64,000 nt of DNA from Caldicoprobacter oshimai DSM 21659 (GCA_000526435.1 JAGB01000002.1:310001-374000), one strand, 5' to 3'; positions 35,156-45,189 are shown, counted from the stretch's first letter. Numbers and translations are program-made. The notes: generated by a model from the sequence alone, not told the origin.

Positions 35156-36328
35156 GTGAAAAAAACCCTTATACTGCTGCTTTGTCTTGTATTATTGACA
35201 TCAGCTTCGGCCTGTGGAAAACTGCAGGTGAATAAAGAACGTCTTGAAGAACTGCTGGAAATTATGGACTTGAGAACCTTCCTGCAAACGGTGGATTTGC
35301 CGGATAATTTCTCTATTGGGTTTGACGCAGCAGATGTCAAATCCGTAGATTCTGCTAGAATATATAAAGCAGTGCCCCTGGAGCTTGATGCTAACGAAGT
35401 CGCTGAAAAACTGCTGAAGAGAGAGAGCGTATCGACAAAAGTATATGCCGAGGGACCGTATTTTGAAACCGGCGACGAGACATTTAAGGAACATCTCTAT
35501 GTTTTTGACGGAGGCAAAAGCTTTGGGATTGATTCTGGAGTTGTAGGCGGTCTTAGTTATTCAGTGGTTATAAATGGGGAGCGGATAAGGAATAAGCATG
35601 GAACGGTTATAAGAGTTGCTCCGGGACCGCCGGATGATATCATCGCACAAAGATGGAAATATGACTTAAAAAGCGATTATGCATCCTTTGCAGATCTATC
35701 TTTTATGAGCTACAAGGATGCCCTTGCAGCAGTAGAGGAGCTTCTATACGATACCCTGGGATTTCCCGAGCTTGAGGTTGCGGAAGCCTATTCGATGGAT
35801 TTGGAAACCATGCTAAAGCATTATGAGCTTTATAAAGCAGCAGGCGGAAAAAAAGAAATCACTTTCTCTAAGGATGACGAGTGTTATGTGTTCTTCTTCC
35901 GGCAGGTAATCGATGGCATACCCGTTGTAAACATTCACTGGAAAGACGCAACTTTTGGTGAAACGATACCGGTAACCTCTGTTGAAGTCTTTTATACCAA
36001 GGACGGAGTGAGAGATATTTATGCTATTGATCTGCTTGATATTGTTGAGGGCGGAGAGAATAAACCGCTGATCAGCGCGGCAAAGGCTTTGCAGGTAGTA
36101 ATAGATGATTACTCGGAGATTATACTGGAAAATGAAACAATTGTCGAGTCCATGGAGCTGTGCTATGTGGGGGTTCCTGTAAAAAACGGCTATGAGCTGG
36201 TTCCGGCATGGGTCTTCCGCATTGTGGAAACTGTGAAATTTACGAATCAGGCGGACGGTAATGTGTATTCATACGATTCATACAGCTACTATGTAGTAAA
36301 CGCCATTACGGGTGATAGAATAGAGTAG
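35156..36328 (+). CDS. Lipoprotein of the duplicated ABC operon, copy A
   Basis: A 390-residue lipoprotein: signal KKTLILLLCLVLLTSASAC with the lipid cysteine at position 20, then an extracytoplasmic region of about 370 residues. The C-terminal half has a layout like YycH/YycI or PepSY-type proteins: KDALAAVEELLYDTL, LISAAKALQVVIDDYSEI, a tryptophan-containing VPAWVFRIVET and the closing SYYVVNAITGDRIE. It is the first gene of an operon with two permeases and an ATPase. It may be the immunity, sensing or folding partner for the secreted protein. The start is a GTG with AAAGGAG before it. About 80 percent identical to copy B. Confidence 0.85.
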   Translation: MKKTLILLLCLVLLTSASACGKLQVNKERLEELLEIMDLRTFLQTVDLPDNFSIGFDAADVKSVDSARIYKAVPLELDANEVAEKLLKRESVSTKVYAEGPYFETGDETFKEHLYVFDGGKSFGIDSGVVGGLSYSVVINGERIRNKHGTVIRVAPGPPDDIIAQRWKYDLKSDYASFADLSFMSYKDALAAVEELLYDTLGFPELEVAEAYSMDLETMLKHYELYKAAGGKKEITFSKDDECYVFFFRQVIDGIPVVNIHWKDATFGETIPVTSVEVFYTKDGVRDIYAIDLLDIVEGGENKPLISAAKALQVVIDDYSEIILENETIVESMELCYVGVPVKNGYELVPAWVFRIVETVKFTNQADGNVYSYDSYSYYVVNAITGDRIE

Positions 36329-36343
36329 CGAAGGCAGGGTGAT

Positions 36344-37117
36344 ATGATGAAACAGTTTTTCTATCTTTTAGCCGCTGATTTACGCCGGGCGATACTTTCA
36401 ATACGATTTCTTCTCAGCGCCTGCGGTGTTGCATTGGTGTTGTTTATAGCTTCCTGGGGTCAGATAAAATTTGCCCGGGATGTGTTATACCCTCTTGGAT
36501 TGGGTATAAGTGGAACCGCAAGCATGCTTATTATAGCGGGCATCTTACCGCTGTTTCCCTTTGCGACAACCTTTGCCACAGAATGGCAGGAACGTGCCGT
36601 CAGATTCTGGATTGTGCGGACGGGCATACGGAACTATTCGATGTCCAAAGTTCTGGTGAGCGCTATATCCGGCTTTTTGACTACGGCCGTCGGTATGCTT
36701 ATGTTCGTGCTTGCTTTGCGAACCAGGCTGCCGCTTTTTGTTGAAAGCTTTACCAGAGATCCTTATGAACCTTTATTGCTTGCAGGTAAGCCGGTACAGT
36801 ACCTGTGTTATTATATTACCCACTATTCTCTTTCTGCAGTACTGTTTGCGGTGGCGGCGGTGTGGGTATCAACTTTTATCCCGAATAAGTTTACAGCAGT
36901 GGCAGCGCCGCTTGTATTGTATTTTGTGGCTCACCGTGCTACCACCGGACGAAGTATTCCTCAATATCTGAGGATAGTTGTACTGGTAGAAGGTATGTAT
37001 CCCACAGGCTCTCCGCATACATCGTTGCTATTGAAGCTGGGAATCGTTTTAATTTTATGCCTGCTGATGGGATATGGAACGGTGAGGCAGATACGGAGGA
37101 GGATACAAAATGACTGA
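36344..37117 (+). CDS. ABC-2-type membrane protein 1, copy A
   Basis: A 257-residue integral membrane protein with about six hydrophobic segments (near residues 20-37, 50-78, 100-125, 145-175, 185-205, 230-247). It has no ATPase motif and is followed by a second membrane protein and an ATPase, so it should be one half of an ABC-2-type channel. The protein is identical to copy B (42905-43678). The few DNA differences I found by eye are silent, which shows purifying selection or gene conversion. It ends overlapping the next gene by eight bases. Confidence 0.85.
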   Translation: MMKQFFYLLAADLRRAILSIRFLLSACGVALVLFIASWGQIKFARDVLYPLGLGISGTASMLIIAGILPLFPFATTFATEWQERAVRFWIVRTGIRNYSMSKVLVSAISGFLTTAVGMLMFVLALRTRLPLFVESFTRDPYEPLLLAGKPVQYLCYYITHYSLSAVLFAVAAVWVSTFIPNKFTAVAAPLVLYFVAHRATTGRSIPQYLRIVVLVEGMYPTGSPHTSLLLKLGIVLILCLLMGYGTVRQIRRRIQND

Positions 37118-37988
37118 TCTTAAAACGATACTGCTATGTACCAGGGTTAATTTCTTTAAGTGGCTGGTAACCCCCCGCATTCACACCATTGCTGCAGTAA
37201 TTATCGCCTTTGGCCTTTGGAGTTCATCAGGGCTTTCCGAATATGCCGATGCCGTAGGTGCTGCCGTAACGCCATGGGTCTTTCCGCATTTGCTTACCAG
37301 TCCCGCTATGCTGCTGGTTTTTGGGTGCCTTACAACGCTGCTGTTCTGCAATGCTCCGTTTGCCGATGACCATACGCCCTTTCTTGTTATCCGGAGCGGT
37401 CGACTTAACTGGGTAGTGGGGCAGCTGCTGTATATAGTTCTGGCAGGATTTATTTACACAGCATTCTGGTATGTTGCGTCGGTCGTTACGCTTATACCGA
37501 ATTTACAGCTGTCCACCGACTGGGGTAAAGTTATAAAGACACTTGCTGCCAATCCAATGAGTGCACGCAATTACGGCATTCAATTGACGGTTTTCTTTAA
37601 TCCTGAAATCATTGCCATGTTTTCGGCTGTTGAAGCGACCCTGATAGGCTTTGGACTGTTCTGGCTTGTATCGGTATTCATTGGTGTGCTTATATTTTGC
37701 TTTAATATCGTGATCGGTAAGATGAGCGGGTTGGTAGCAAGCGGCGTGTTCATATTCATGTCATATTTTTCAATCTATGTCGGTACTCTAAACTTTGGTC
37801 CTAAAATCTATTATTTTTCACCGTATAGCTGGGCCAGCATGAACTATCTGAACTGGAAGTATACAGGTGAGATTCCTTCGCCGACTTATGCGGTGTTCTG
37901 TCTGCTGGGAGCGATATTATTTATGAGCATAGTTTCGGTAATAGTGTTTTGTAAAAAAGATATGAATATACAGGAATGGGGGGCTTGA
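37110..37988 (+). CDS. ABC-2-type membrane protein 2, copy A
   Basis: A 292-residue membrane protein with about six hydrophobic segments, partner of the preceding one. It starts within the end of that gene behind AGGAGGATACAAA and ends one base before the ATPase start. Compared with copy B, differences cluster in one extracytoplasmic-looking loop (NPMSARNYG against NPGSADKYG, and FNPEI against FTPEI), plus two single changes near the end. The loop could be a contact site for the diverged secreted protein or lipoprotein. Confidence 0.85.
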   Translation: MTDLKTILLCTRVNFFKWLVTPRIHTIAAVIIAFGLWSSSGLSEYADAVGAAVTPWVFPHLLTSPAMLLVFGCLTTLLFCNAPFADDHTPFLVIRSGRLNWVVGQLLYIVLAGFIYTAFWYVASVVTLIPNLQLSTDWGKVIKTLAANPMSARNYGIQLTVFFNPEIIAMFSAVEATLIGFGLFWLVSVFIGVLIFCFNIVIGKMSGLVASGVFIFMSYFSIYVGTLNFGPKIYYFSPYSWASMNYLNWKYTGEIPSPTYAVFCLLGAILFMSIVSVIVFCKKDMNIQEWGA

Positions 37989-37989
37989 T

Positions 37990-38628
37990 GTGGCGGAGTA
38001 TATGGTGGAGGTTTTGGATGCAGTGAAAAAGTTTAAAGAAACGGTGGCGCTGAATCATGTGACGGTCAAATTTGAGACCGGCAAGATCCATGGGATAATC
38101 GGGCGCAATGGTTCGGGGAAGACCGTCCTTTTCAAATGCATCTGCGGGTTTATGCAATTAACTTCCGGCAGCATTTTGATAGACGGTCGTCCCGTGAGGC
38201 CAGGAGCAGCTCAAGAGATCGGCATCATTGTTGAAGACCCAGGCTTTATCGGCTCACTAAGCGGATACAAAAACCTTAAGCTGCTGGCATCCATACGGCG
38301 GAAGATATCGGATGCAGAGATTCGTGAAGCTCTTGAGCGCGTGGGGCTTGATCCCAACCTTAAAAAGCATGTCAGCAAATACTCTTTGGGAATGAGGCAC
38401 CGGCTAGGAATTGCACAGGCCATAATGGAGAGGCCAAAGCTGCTAATTCTGGATGAGCCGATGAATGGCCTTGATAAGCAGGGCGTTTTGGAGATTCGCG
38501 AGGTGCTCAAGGAATTGAACAGGGAAGGAGCTACCATTATATTGTCATCCCATTATGCCGAGGACATAGAGGCGCTTTGCGATACCGTTTACGAGATGGA
38601 CGGAGGTGTTTTGACGCGCATTAGTTAA
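37990..38628 (+). CDS. ABC transporter ATPase of the duplicated operon, copy A
   Basis: A short 212-residue ATPase with all key motifs: Walker A GRNGSGKT at about 38-45, Q-loop replaced by a glutamate context (IGIIVEDPGFI), signature YSLGMRHRLGIAQAI, Walker B LLILDEPMNGLD, and the switch histidine in ILSSHYAEDIEAL. The E in the Q-loop position and the SLGM signature are common in lantibiotic/bacteriocin immunity and export ATPases (BcrA/NatA-like). It begins with GTG after a G-rich site. Only two residues differ from copy B. Confidence 0.93.
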   Translation: MAEYMVEVLDAVKKFKETVALNHVTVKFETGKIHGIIGRNGSGKTVLFKCICGFMQLTSGSILIDGRPVRPGAAQEIGIIVEDPGFIGSLSGYKNLKLLASIRRKISDAEIREALERVGLDPNLKKHVSKYSLGMRHRLGIAQAIMERPKLLILDEPMNGLDKQGVLEIREVLKELNREGATIILSSHYAEDIEALCDTVYEMDGGVLTRIS

Positions 38629-38724
38629 CGGATATTATATTGATTGCGAGTTAAGTTTTAAAAAATTTAATAAAAGTAATATTAACAATCTCCTCAAAAA
38701 TGAGGGAACGCCCGGAAAATCCGG

Positions 38725-38814
38725 GCCACCCTCCCCTTATAGGTAACTAAAACTTTTTTAAGAAAAATTGAAGATTATGATGTTGTTTCAATCCCTTATA
38801 GGTAAGCTAAAATT
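38725..38814 (-). CRISPR. Two degenerate CRISPR-type repeats with one spacer-sized gap
   Basis: Read on the minus strand, 38814-38785 is a 30-base unit containing TTTTAGCTTACCTATAAGGG and ending ATTGAAAC, the 3' end typical of type I-B repeats in Clostridia. A second, more degenerate unit (TTTTAG, one base missing, TTACCTATAAGGG, tail lost) lies at about 38754-38725. About 30 bases separate them. No cas gene or further repeats are present. It looks like the worn-out end of an array left between the duplicated units. Confidence 0.55.
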
Positions 38815-38880
38815 CTATTATCACGATAACAGAAAACTGTCGAGAATTCACGTCTAATTTTTTATTTTTATAATTTCATC

Positions 38881-38926
38881 CTTGTAATGCTATATAATAA
38901 AATGCTGCATTATACTGCATTACAAG
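38881..38926. repeat. Inverted repeat, possible small element end
   Basis: CTTGTAATGC and GCATTACAAG form a perfect 10-bp inverted repeat around a 26-base AT-rich centre that itself contains AATGCTGCATT. It lies in the gene-free stretch between copy A and the IS element. Confidence 0.6.
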
Positions 38927-39045
38927 CGAGCATTAAAAATTTTATGGTTTCTTTTTCTAACTAAGTAAGCTATTCTCCAATTTGAGGGAAAAAGGTTCAT
39001 TGTAAAATTAAATGCAACACCCAAAAAATTATAGAACCATAGTGA

Positions 39046-40199
<1,154 letters not shown>

Positions 40200-40245
40200 T
40201 ACAGCAGATATTTGAAGAGAAAAACGTAATGATAGTGTATAGTTA

Positions 40246-40276
40246 AGGCCTTTTGGATAGATATGCCAAAAGGCCT
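40246..40276 (+). terminator. Stem-loop after the transposase gene
   Basis: AGGCCTTTTGG / CCAAAAGGCCT forms an 11-bp perfect stem with a 9-base loop, 47 bases past the transposase stop. It lacks a long T-run, so its role as terminator is likely but not certain. Confidence 0.5.
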
Positions 40277-40299
40277 GGAAACAATTATATTATTTGTGC

Positions 40300-40367
40300 A
40301 CGTTGTCAAGGTCGGGTAGTATTTTCTCGCTTACGCTCGAAAATCTCCACCCTTCCCTTGACAACGT
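40300..40367. repeat. Compound hairpin inside the IS right end
   Basis: ACGTTGTCAAGG and CCTTGACAACGT pair perfectly over 12 bp and enclose a second inverted repeat, ATTTTC and GAAAAT around TCGCTTACGCTC. The structure sits between the transposase stop and the right terminal repeat. Confidence 0.7.
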
Positions 40368-40807
40368 AAGGTTTTGCAATTTATAGAAGTAAAAATTTGG
40401 ATATCTATATCATACTTTTTCTTAAAAAGTGTTGCATTTAATATTGCAATTTAGATTTGAGGGAAAAATCAAAAAATAGCTTGACTATAATTGATATTTT
40501 TGGTATTTTAAAGGTAAAAGAAGTTTTCGAGAATAAGTTTGAAAGCCACACTTCTGAATCAAATAATGAAGCTGTCCAGATGCAATATTCGCATAACATT
40601 TCTTGCTGATCTTGAGAACACAATGTCATTTATGTATTTTCAGTTCTGATACACAAAGGATTATGCAGCAATAGGATAACATGCAACTTCGCAGAATAAA
40701 GAAATCAATTGTTGATGCCAGATATAGCAAACATTGTATTATCAGAACCACAAGATAGACGCACACAAGGTTAGACGTTGTGTGGCGTGAAAGTGGATTC
40801 TTGACTC

Positions 40808-40861
40808 CTTTCAACTTGTTTCATGCGAGTTCCTGGCAAGTTGAAAGGGAGTCTCTATAAT
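40808..40861 (+). promoter_or_regulatory. Promoter and inverted repeat before the secreted-protein gene (copy B)
   Basis: The inverted repeat CTTTCAACTTG / CAAGTTGAAAG (40808-40818 and 40837-40847) and TATAAT (40856-40861) match those of copy A, with the same spacing. Confidence 0.55.
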
Positions 40862-40883
40862 TAAAAAAGGGGGGTATCCTCGG

Positions 40884-41270
40884 ATGAGAAAACGTATTAT
40901 CATTCTGATTGCCGTCCTTTGCCTGTTTGCCGTATCTGGCACTGTGCTTGCTGCTTCGTATAGCTATAGTTTTACATTCAATCCACCTTTTGTCGGTAGC
41001 TTAAGAACCACAAATCCACAGAAAAGAAATGTAGGAGATTCGCCTTTTGTGTGGCCCAGTCATTCAACAACACCTACAAATTATGTCCTCGTTCCAGAAC
41101 ATGAGATTACACCAGCAACAAACACTCTTAAGGAGATATATACAGCAGGAAAGCGTTCTTTTACTTATCTCCCTGGTTACGGTGGATATGGACAAAAGTA
41201 TCGTCTGGCTGGCTATCCGACATATACTGACTTTGAGACATATACCATAAAAGGGACATGGTCTCCATAA
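40884..41270 (+). CDS. Small secreted protein, copy B (diverged paralogue)
   Basis: A 128-residue precursor of the same length as copy A. Its signal peptide differs from copy A at only two positions (residues 16 and 21), whereas the mature part shares only about half its residues. Conserved are FTF-PP, SPFVWP, TPTNY, GKRSFTYLPGYGG, AGYPTY and the closing GTWSP. Cysteine is absent from the mature part. Sequence identity with copy A drops abruptly at the start of the mature coding region and returns after the stop codon. The role is not recognised; a secreted toxin, bacteriocin or signal protein is the leading idea. Confidence 0.85.
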   Translation: MRKRIIILIAVLCLFAVSGTVLAASYSYSFTFNPPFVGSLRTTNPQKRNVGDSPFVWPSHSTTPTNYVLVPEHEITPATNTLKEIYTAGKRSFTYLPGYGGYGQKYRLAGYPTYTDFETYTIKGTWSP

Positions 41271-41301
41271 ATCTAATAAAAGTAGTTACCACCGATTGAA
41301 G

Positions 41302-41332
41302 AATGCAGGTGTACTCGCCACCTGCATTTTTT
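41302..41332 (+). terminator. Intrinsic terminator after secreted-protein gene, copy B
   Basis: AATGCAGGTG / CACCTGCATT forms a 10-bp stem with a 7-base loop and is followed by TTTT. Confidence 0.9.
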
Positions 41333-41426
41333 AAATTCGGCGTTTTTTATTTAACGAATCATATTCAGACAAATTCACCGACTTAAGCAGCAACATATAG
41401 TTAATACAGTTGAATTAAACCTTTCA

Positions 41427-41484
41427 TTGACAACTGTCTTCTATTATGATAGAATAATACTGTAGGTATTCTATTATAATAGAA
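41427..41484 (+). promoter_or_regulatory. Operon promoter with two 16-bp palindromic operators (copy B)
   Basis: TTGACA (41427-41432), a 17-base spacer and TAGAAT (41450-41455) form the promoter. The operators are at 41439-41454 (TTCTATTATGATAGAA) and 41469-41484 (TTCTATTATAATAGAA), again 30 bases centre to centre. The bases between the operators differ from copy A while the operators do not. Confidence 0.85.
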
Positions 41485-41698
41485 AAGCATATGTGAATGA
41501 GGTACATATTGATATTAAGCTGTTTTGCTTGAACCCAAAAAGAGAGGATAGGAACTTGACCTGAGCCGGATAGCCGTTCTTCATGTTAACGGTGTGACAT
41601 ATGTGTCGACAAAAAAGAAGGGTAGGAGGATTTAGCAATAAAATTCCAGGAAAAAATTTGTTATTACCTAAACAAATAGGGAAGAAAGGAGATTTGCA

Positions 41699-42889
41699 AT
41701 GAAAAAAACCCTTATACTGCTGCTTTGTCTTGTATTATTGACATCAGCTTCGGCCTGTGGAAAACTGCAGGTGAATAAAGAACGGCTTGAGGAACTGCTG
41801 GAAATTATGGATTTGGAAACTTTCCTGCAAACGGTGGATTTGCCGGATAATTTCTCCATTGGATTTAACGCAGCAGATGTCAAATCCGTAGATTCTGCCA
41901 AAATATATAAAGCAGTGCCCCTGGAGCTTGATGCTAACGAAGTCGCTGAAAAACTGCTGAAGAGAGAAATTGTATCGACCAAGGTATATGCCGAGGGACC
42001 GTGGTTTGAAACCGGCGACGAGACATTTAAGGAATATCTCTGTGTTTATGACGGAGGCAAAAGCTTTGGAGTTGATTCCGGAGTTGTAGGCGGTCTTGTT
42101 TATTCCGTGGTTATAAATGGCGAGTTGATAGACAGTAAGCAGGGGATGCTTATAGCAGGTGACCCGGGACCGCCGGATAGCATCGCACAGGAATGGGGTT
42201 ATAACTTAAAAAGCGACTATGCATCCTTTGCAGACCTTTCTTTTATGACCTATAAAGATGCCCTTGCAGCAGTAGAGGAGCTTTTATACGATACCCTGGG
42301 GTTCCCTGAACTTGAGGTTGCGGAAGCTTATTCGATGGATTTGGAAACCATGCTAAAGCATTATGAGCTTTACGTTGAGTCGCGGAGTGACTTTGGCGGC
42401 GAAAAAGCAGAAGAAATAACCTTGACCAAGGATGACGAGTGTTATGTGTTCTTCTTTCGGCAGGTAATCGATGGTATCCCCTTAGCAAACGTTAGGTGGC
42501 AAAAAGTAACTATTGGTATGAAAGTGGCACCAGCACCCTCTGTTAAAGTCTATTATACCAGAGACGGAGTAAGAGGTATTTCCGCTGGCGGTCTGTACGA
42601 TATCATTGAGGGCGGAGAGGATAAACCGCTGATCAGCGGGGCCGCCGCTCTGAAAAAGGTGATTGATGATTACTCAAAAGTTTTTCTGGAAAACCAAACC
42701 AGGGTGATAGCCATGGAGCTCTGTTATGTGGGAGTGATGGCACAAGACGGCTATGAACTGATTCCTGCGTGGATCTTCTGTATTGCTGAAGCTACTAAAG
42801 TTAAAGATCCGGTGGATGGCACGGAGAATTCATACGATTCATACAGCTACTATGTAGTAAACGCCATTACTGGCGATAGAATAGAGTAG
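41699..42889 (+). CDS. Lipoprotein of the duplicated ABC operon, copy B
   Basis: A 396-residue paralogue of the copy A lipoprotein, starting with ATG instead of GTG. The signal and the first 110 residues are nearly identical. Differences concentrate in the middle (about residues 140-170 and 225-290), including a six-residue net gain around YVESRSDFGGEKAEE. The ending SYYVVNAITGDRIE is the same. The degree of change is between that of the secreted protein and that of the transporter, as expected if its middle region touches the variable partner. Confidence 0.85.
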   Translation: MKKTLILLLCLVLLTSASACGKLQVNKERLEELLEIMDLETFLQTVDLPDNFSIGFNAADVKSVDSAKIYKAVPLELDANEVAEKLLKREIVSTKVYAEGPWFETGDETFKEYLCVYDGGKSFGVDSGVVGGLVYSVVINGELIDSKQGMLIAGDPGPPDSIAQEWGYNLKSDYASFADLSFMTYKDALAAVEELLYDTLGFPELEVAEAYSMDLETMLKHYELYVESRSDFGGEKAEEITLTKDDECYVFFFRQVIDGIPLANVRWQKVTIGMKVAPAPSVKVYYTRDGVRGISAGGLYDIIEGGEDKPLISGAAALKKVIDDYSKVFLENQTRVIAMELCYVGVMAQDGYELIPAWIFCIAEATKVKDPVDGTENSYDSYSYYVVNAITGDRIE

Positions 42890-42904
42890 CGAAGGCAGGG
42901 AGAT

Positions 42905-43678
42905 ATGATGAAACAGTTTTTCTATCTTTTAGCCGCTGATTTACGCCGGGCGATACTTTCAATACGATTTCTTCTCAGCGCCTGCGGTGTTGCATTGGTG
43001 TTGTTTATAGCTTCCTGGGGTCAGATAAAATTTGCCCGGGATGTGTTATACCCTCTTGGATTGGGTATAAGTGGAACCGCAAGCATGCTTATTATAGCGG
43101 GTATCTTACCGCTGTTTCCCTTTGCGACAACCTTTGCCACAGAATGGCAGGAGCGTGCCGTCAGATTCTGGATTGTGCGGACGGGCATACGGAACTATTC
43201 GATGTCCAAAGTTCTGGTGAGCGCTATATCCGGCTTTTTGACTACGGCCGTCGGTATGCTTATGTTCGTGCTTGCTTTGCGAACCAGGCTGCCGCTCTTT
43301 GTTGAAAGCTTTACCAGAGATCCTTATGAACCTTTATTGCTTGCAGGTAAGCCGGTACAGTACCTGTGTTATTATATTACCCACTATTCTCTTTCTGCAG
43401 TACTGTTTGCGGTGGCGGCAGTATGGGTATCAACTTTTATCCCGAATAAGTTTACAGCAGTGGCAGCGCCGCTTGTATTGTATTTTGTGGCTCACCGTGC
43501 TACCACCGGACGAAGTATTCCTCAATATCTGAGGATAGTTGTACTGGTAGAAGGTATGTATCCCACAGGCTCTCCGCATACATCGTTGCTATTGAAGCTG
43601 GGAATCGTTTTAATTTTATGCCTGCTGATGGGATATGGAACGGTGAGGCAGATACGGAGGAGGATACAAAATGACTGA
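42905..43678 (+). CDS. ABC-2-type membrane protein 1, copy B
   Basis: A 257-residue protein identical in sequence to copy A (36344-37117). The DNA differs at only a handful of positions, for example GGC to GGT in the IIAGI segment and GAA to GAG in WQERAV, all silent where I compared them. It is followed, with an eight-base overlap, by the second membrane protein. Confidence 0.85.
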   Translation: MMKQFFYLLAADLRRAILSIRFLLSACGVALVLFIASWGQIKFARDVLYPLGLGISGTASMLIIAGILPLFPFATTFATEWQERAVRFWIVRTGIRNYSMSKVLVSAISGFLTTAVGMLMFVLALRTRLPLFVESFTRDPYEPLLLAGKPVQYLCYYITHYSLSAVLFAVAAVWVSTFIPNKFTAVAAPLVLYFVAHRATTGRSIPQYLRIVVLVEGMYPTGSPHTSLLLKLGIVLILCLLMGYGTVRQIRRRIQND

Positions 43679-44549
43679 TCTTAAAACGATACTGCTATGT
43701 ACCAGGGTTAATTTCTTTAAGTGGCTGGTAACCCCCCGCATTCACACCATTGCTGCAGTAATTATCGCCTTTGGCCTTTGGAGTTCATCAGGGCTTTCCG
43801 AATATGCCGATGCCGTAGGTGCTGCCGTAACGCCATGGGTCTTTCCGCATTTGCTTACCAGTCCCGCTATGCTGCTGGTTTTTGGGTGCCTTACAACGCT
43901 GCTGTTCTGCAATGCTCCGTTTGCCGATGACCATACGCCCTTTCTTGTTATCCGGAGCGGTCGACTTAACTGGGTAGTGGGGCAGCTGCTGTATATAGTT
44001 CTGGCAGGATTTATTTACACAGCATTCTGGTATGTTGCGTCGGTCGTTACGCTTATACCGAATTTACAGCTGTCCACCGACTGGGGTAAAGTTATAAAGA
44101 CACTTGCAGCCAATCCGGGTAGTGCAGACAAATACGGTATTCAATTGACAGTTTTCTTTACTCCTGAAATCATTGCCATGTTTTCGGCTGTTGAAGCGAC
44201 CCTGATAGGCTTTGGACTGTTTTGGCTTGTATCGGTATTCATTGGTGTGCTTATATTCTGCTTTAATATCGTGATCGGTAAGATGAGCGGGTTGGTAGCA
44301 AGCGGCGTGTTCATATTCATGTCATATTTTTCAATCTATGCCGGTACTCTAAACTTTGGTCCTAAAATCTATTATTTTTCACCGTATAGCTGGGCCAGCA
44401 TGAACTATCTGAACTGGAAGTATACAGGTGAGATTCCTTCGCCGACTTATGCGGTGTTCTGTCTGCTGGGAGCGATATTATTTATGAGCATAGTTTCGGT
44501 AATAGTGTTTTGTAAAAAAGATATAAATATACAGGAATGGGGGGCTTGA
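43671..44549 (+). CDS. ABC-2-type membrane protein 2, copy B
   Basis: A 292-residue membrane protein differing from copy A mainly in one loop (NPGSADKYG and FTPEI), with single changes in IYAGTLNF and KKDINIQ. Six hydrophobic segments; forms the channel with the preceding protein. Confidence 0.85.
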   Translation: MTDLKTILLCTRVNFFKWLVTPRIHTIAAVIIAFGLWSSSGLSEYADAVGAAVTPWVFPHLLTSPAMLLVFGCLTTLLFCNAPFADDHTPFLVIRSGRLNWVVGQLLYIVLAGFIYTAFWYVASVVTLIPNLQLSTDWGKVIKTLAANPGSADKYGIQLTVFFTPEIIAMFSAVEATLIGFGLFWLVSVFIGVLIFCFNIVIGKMSGLVASGVFIFMSYFSIYAGTLNFGPKIYYFSPYSWASMNYLNWKYTGEIPSPTYAVFCLLGAILFMSIVSVIVFCKKDINIQEWGA

Positions 44550-44550
44550 T

Positions 44551-45189
44551 GTGGCGGAGTATATGGTAGAGGTTTTGGATGCTGTAAAAAAGTTTAAAGA
44601 GACGGTGGCGCTGAATCATGTGACGGTCAAATTTGAAACCGGCAAGATCCACGGGATAATCGGGCGCAACGGTTCGGGGAAGACCGTGCTTTTCAAATGC
44701 ATCTGCGGGTTTATGCAATTAACTTCCGGCAGCATTTTGGTAGACGGTCGTCCCGTGAGGCCAGGAGCAGCTCAAGAGATCGGCATCATTGTTGAGGATC
44801 CAGGTTTCATAGGCTCGCTGAGCGGATACAAAAACCTTAAGCTGCTGGCATCCATACGGCGGAAGATATCGGATGCAGAGATTCGTGAGGCGCTTGAACG
44901 TGTAGGGCTTGATCCCAACCTCAAAAAGCATGTCAGCAAATACTCTTTGGGAATGAGGCACCGGCTAGGAATTGCACAGGCCATAATGGAAAAGCCAAAG
45001 CTGCTTATACTTGATGAGCCGATGAATGGCCTTGATAAGCAGGGCGTTTTGGAGATTCGCGAGGTGCTCAAGGAATTGAACAGGGAAGGAGCTACCATTA
45101 TATTGTCATCCCATTATGCCGAGGACATAGAGGCGCTTTGCGATACCGTTTACGAGATGGACGGAGGTGTTTTGACACGCATTAGCTGA
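44551..45189 (+). CDS. ABC transporter ATPase of the duplicated operon, copy B
   Basis: A 212-residue ATPase with Walker A GRNGSGKT, signature SLGMRHR, Walker B LLILDEPMNGLD and switch histidine in SSHYAED. It differs from copy A by Val for Ile in SGSILVDGRP and Lys for Arg in IMEKPKL. Silent DNA changes are more numerous than in the membrane-protein gene. Confidence 0.93.
   Translation: MAEYMVEVLDAVKKFKETVALNHVTVKFETGKIHGIIGRNGSGKTVLFKCICGFMQLTSGSILVDGRPVRPGAAQEIGIIVEDPGFIGSLSGYKNLKLLASIRRKISDAEIREALERVGLDPNLKKHVSKYSLGMRHRLGIAQAIMEKPKLLILDEPMNGLDKQGVLEIREVLKELNREGATIILSSHYAEDIEALCDTVYEMDGGVLTRIS

Larger units (their letters stand above)
33903..38651. repeat. Direct duplication, copy A (about 4.75 kb)
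   Basis: The stretch from about 33903 to 38651 is repeated from about 40458 to 45212 in the same orientation, gene for gene. The left border is near the shared sequence before TTGACTATAATTGA and the right border is at GATTGCGAGT. Identity is highest in the membrane-protein and ATPase genes and lowest in the mature part of the secreted protein. Confidence 0.93.
41271..41698 (+). other. Leader region, copy B
   Basis: This repeats the copy A arrangement: terminator, promoter with two operators, then a leader with two short overlapping frames (41493-41564 and 41561-41635) before the lipoprotein gene. Confidence 0.6.

Noticed and set aside
38710-38726. GCCCGG/CCGGGC hairpin after the copy A ATPase gene as a terminator
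   Set aside because: The stem is short, only 6 bp, and has no T-run on either side, so I do not call it; the operon's true terminator was not found.
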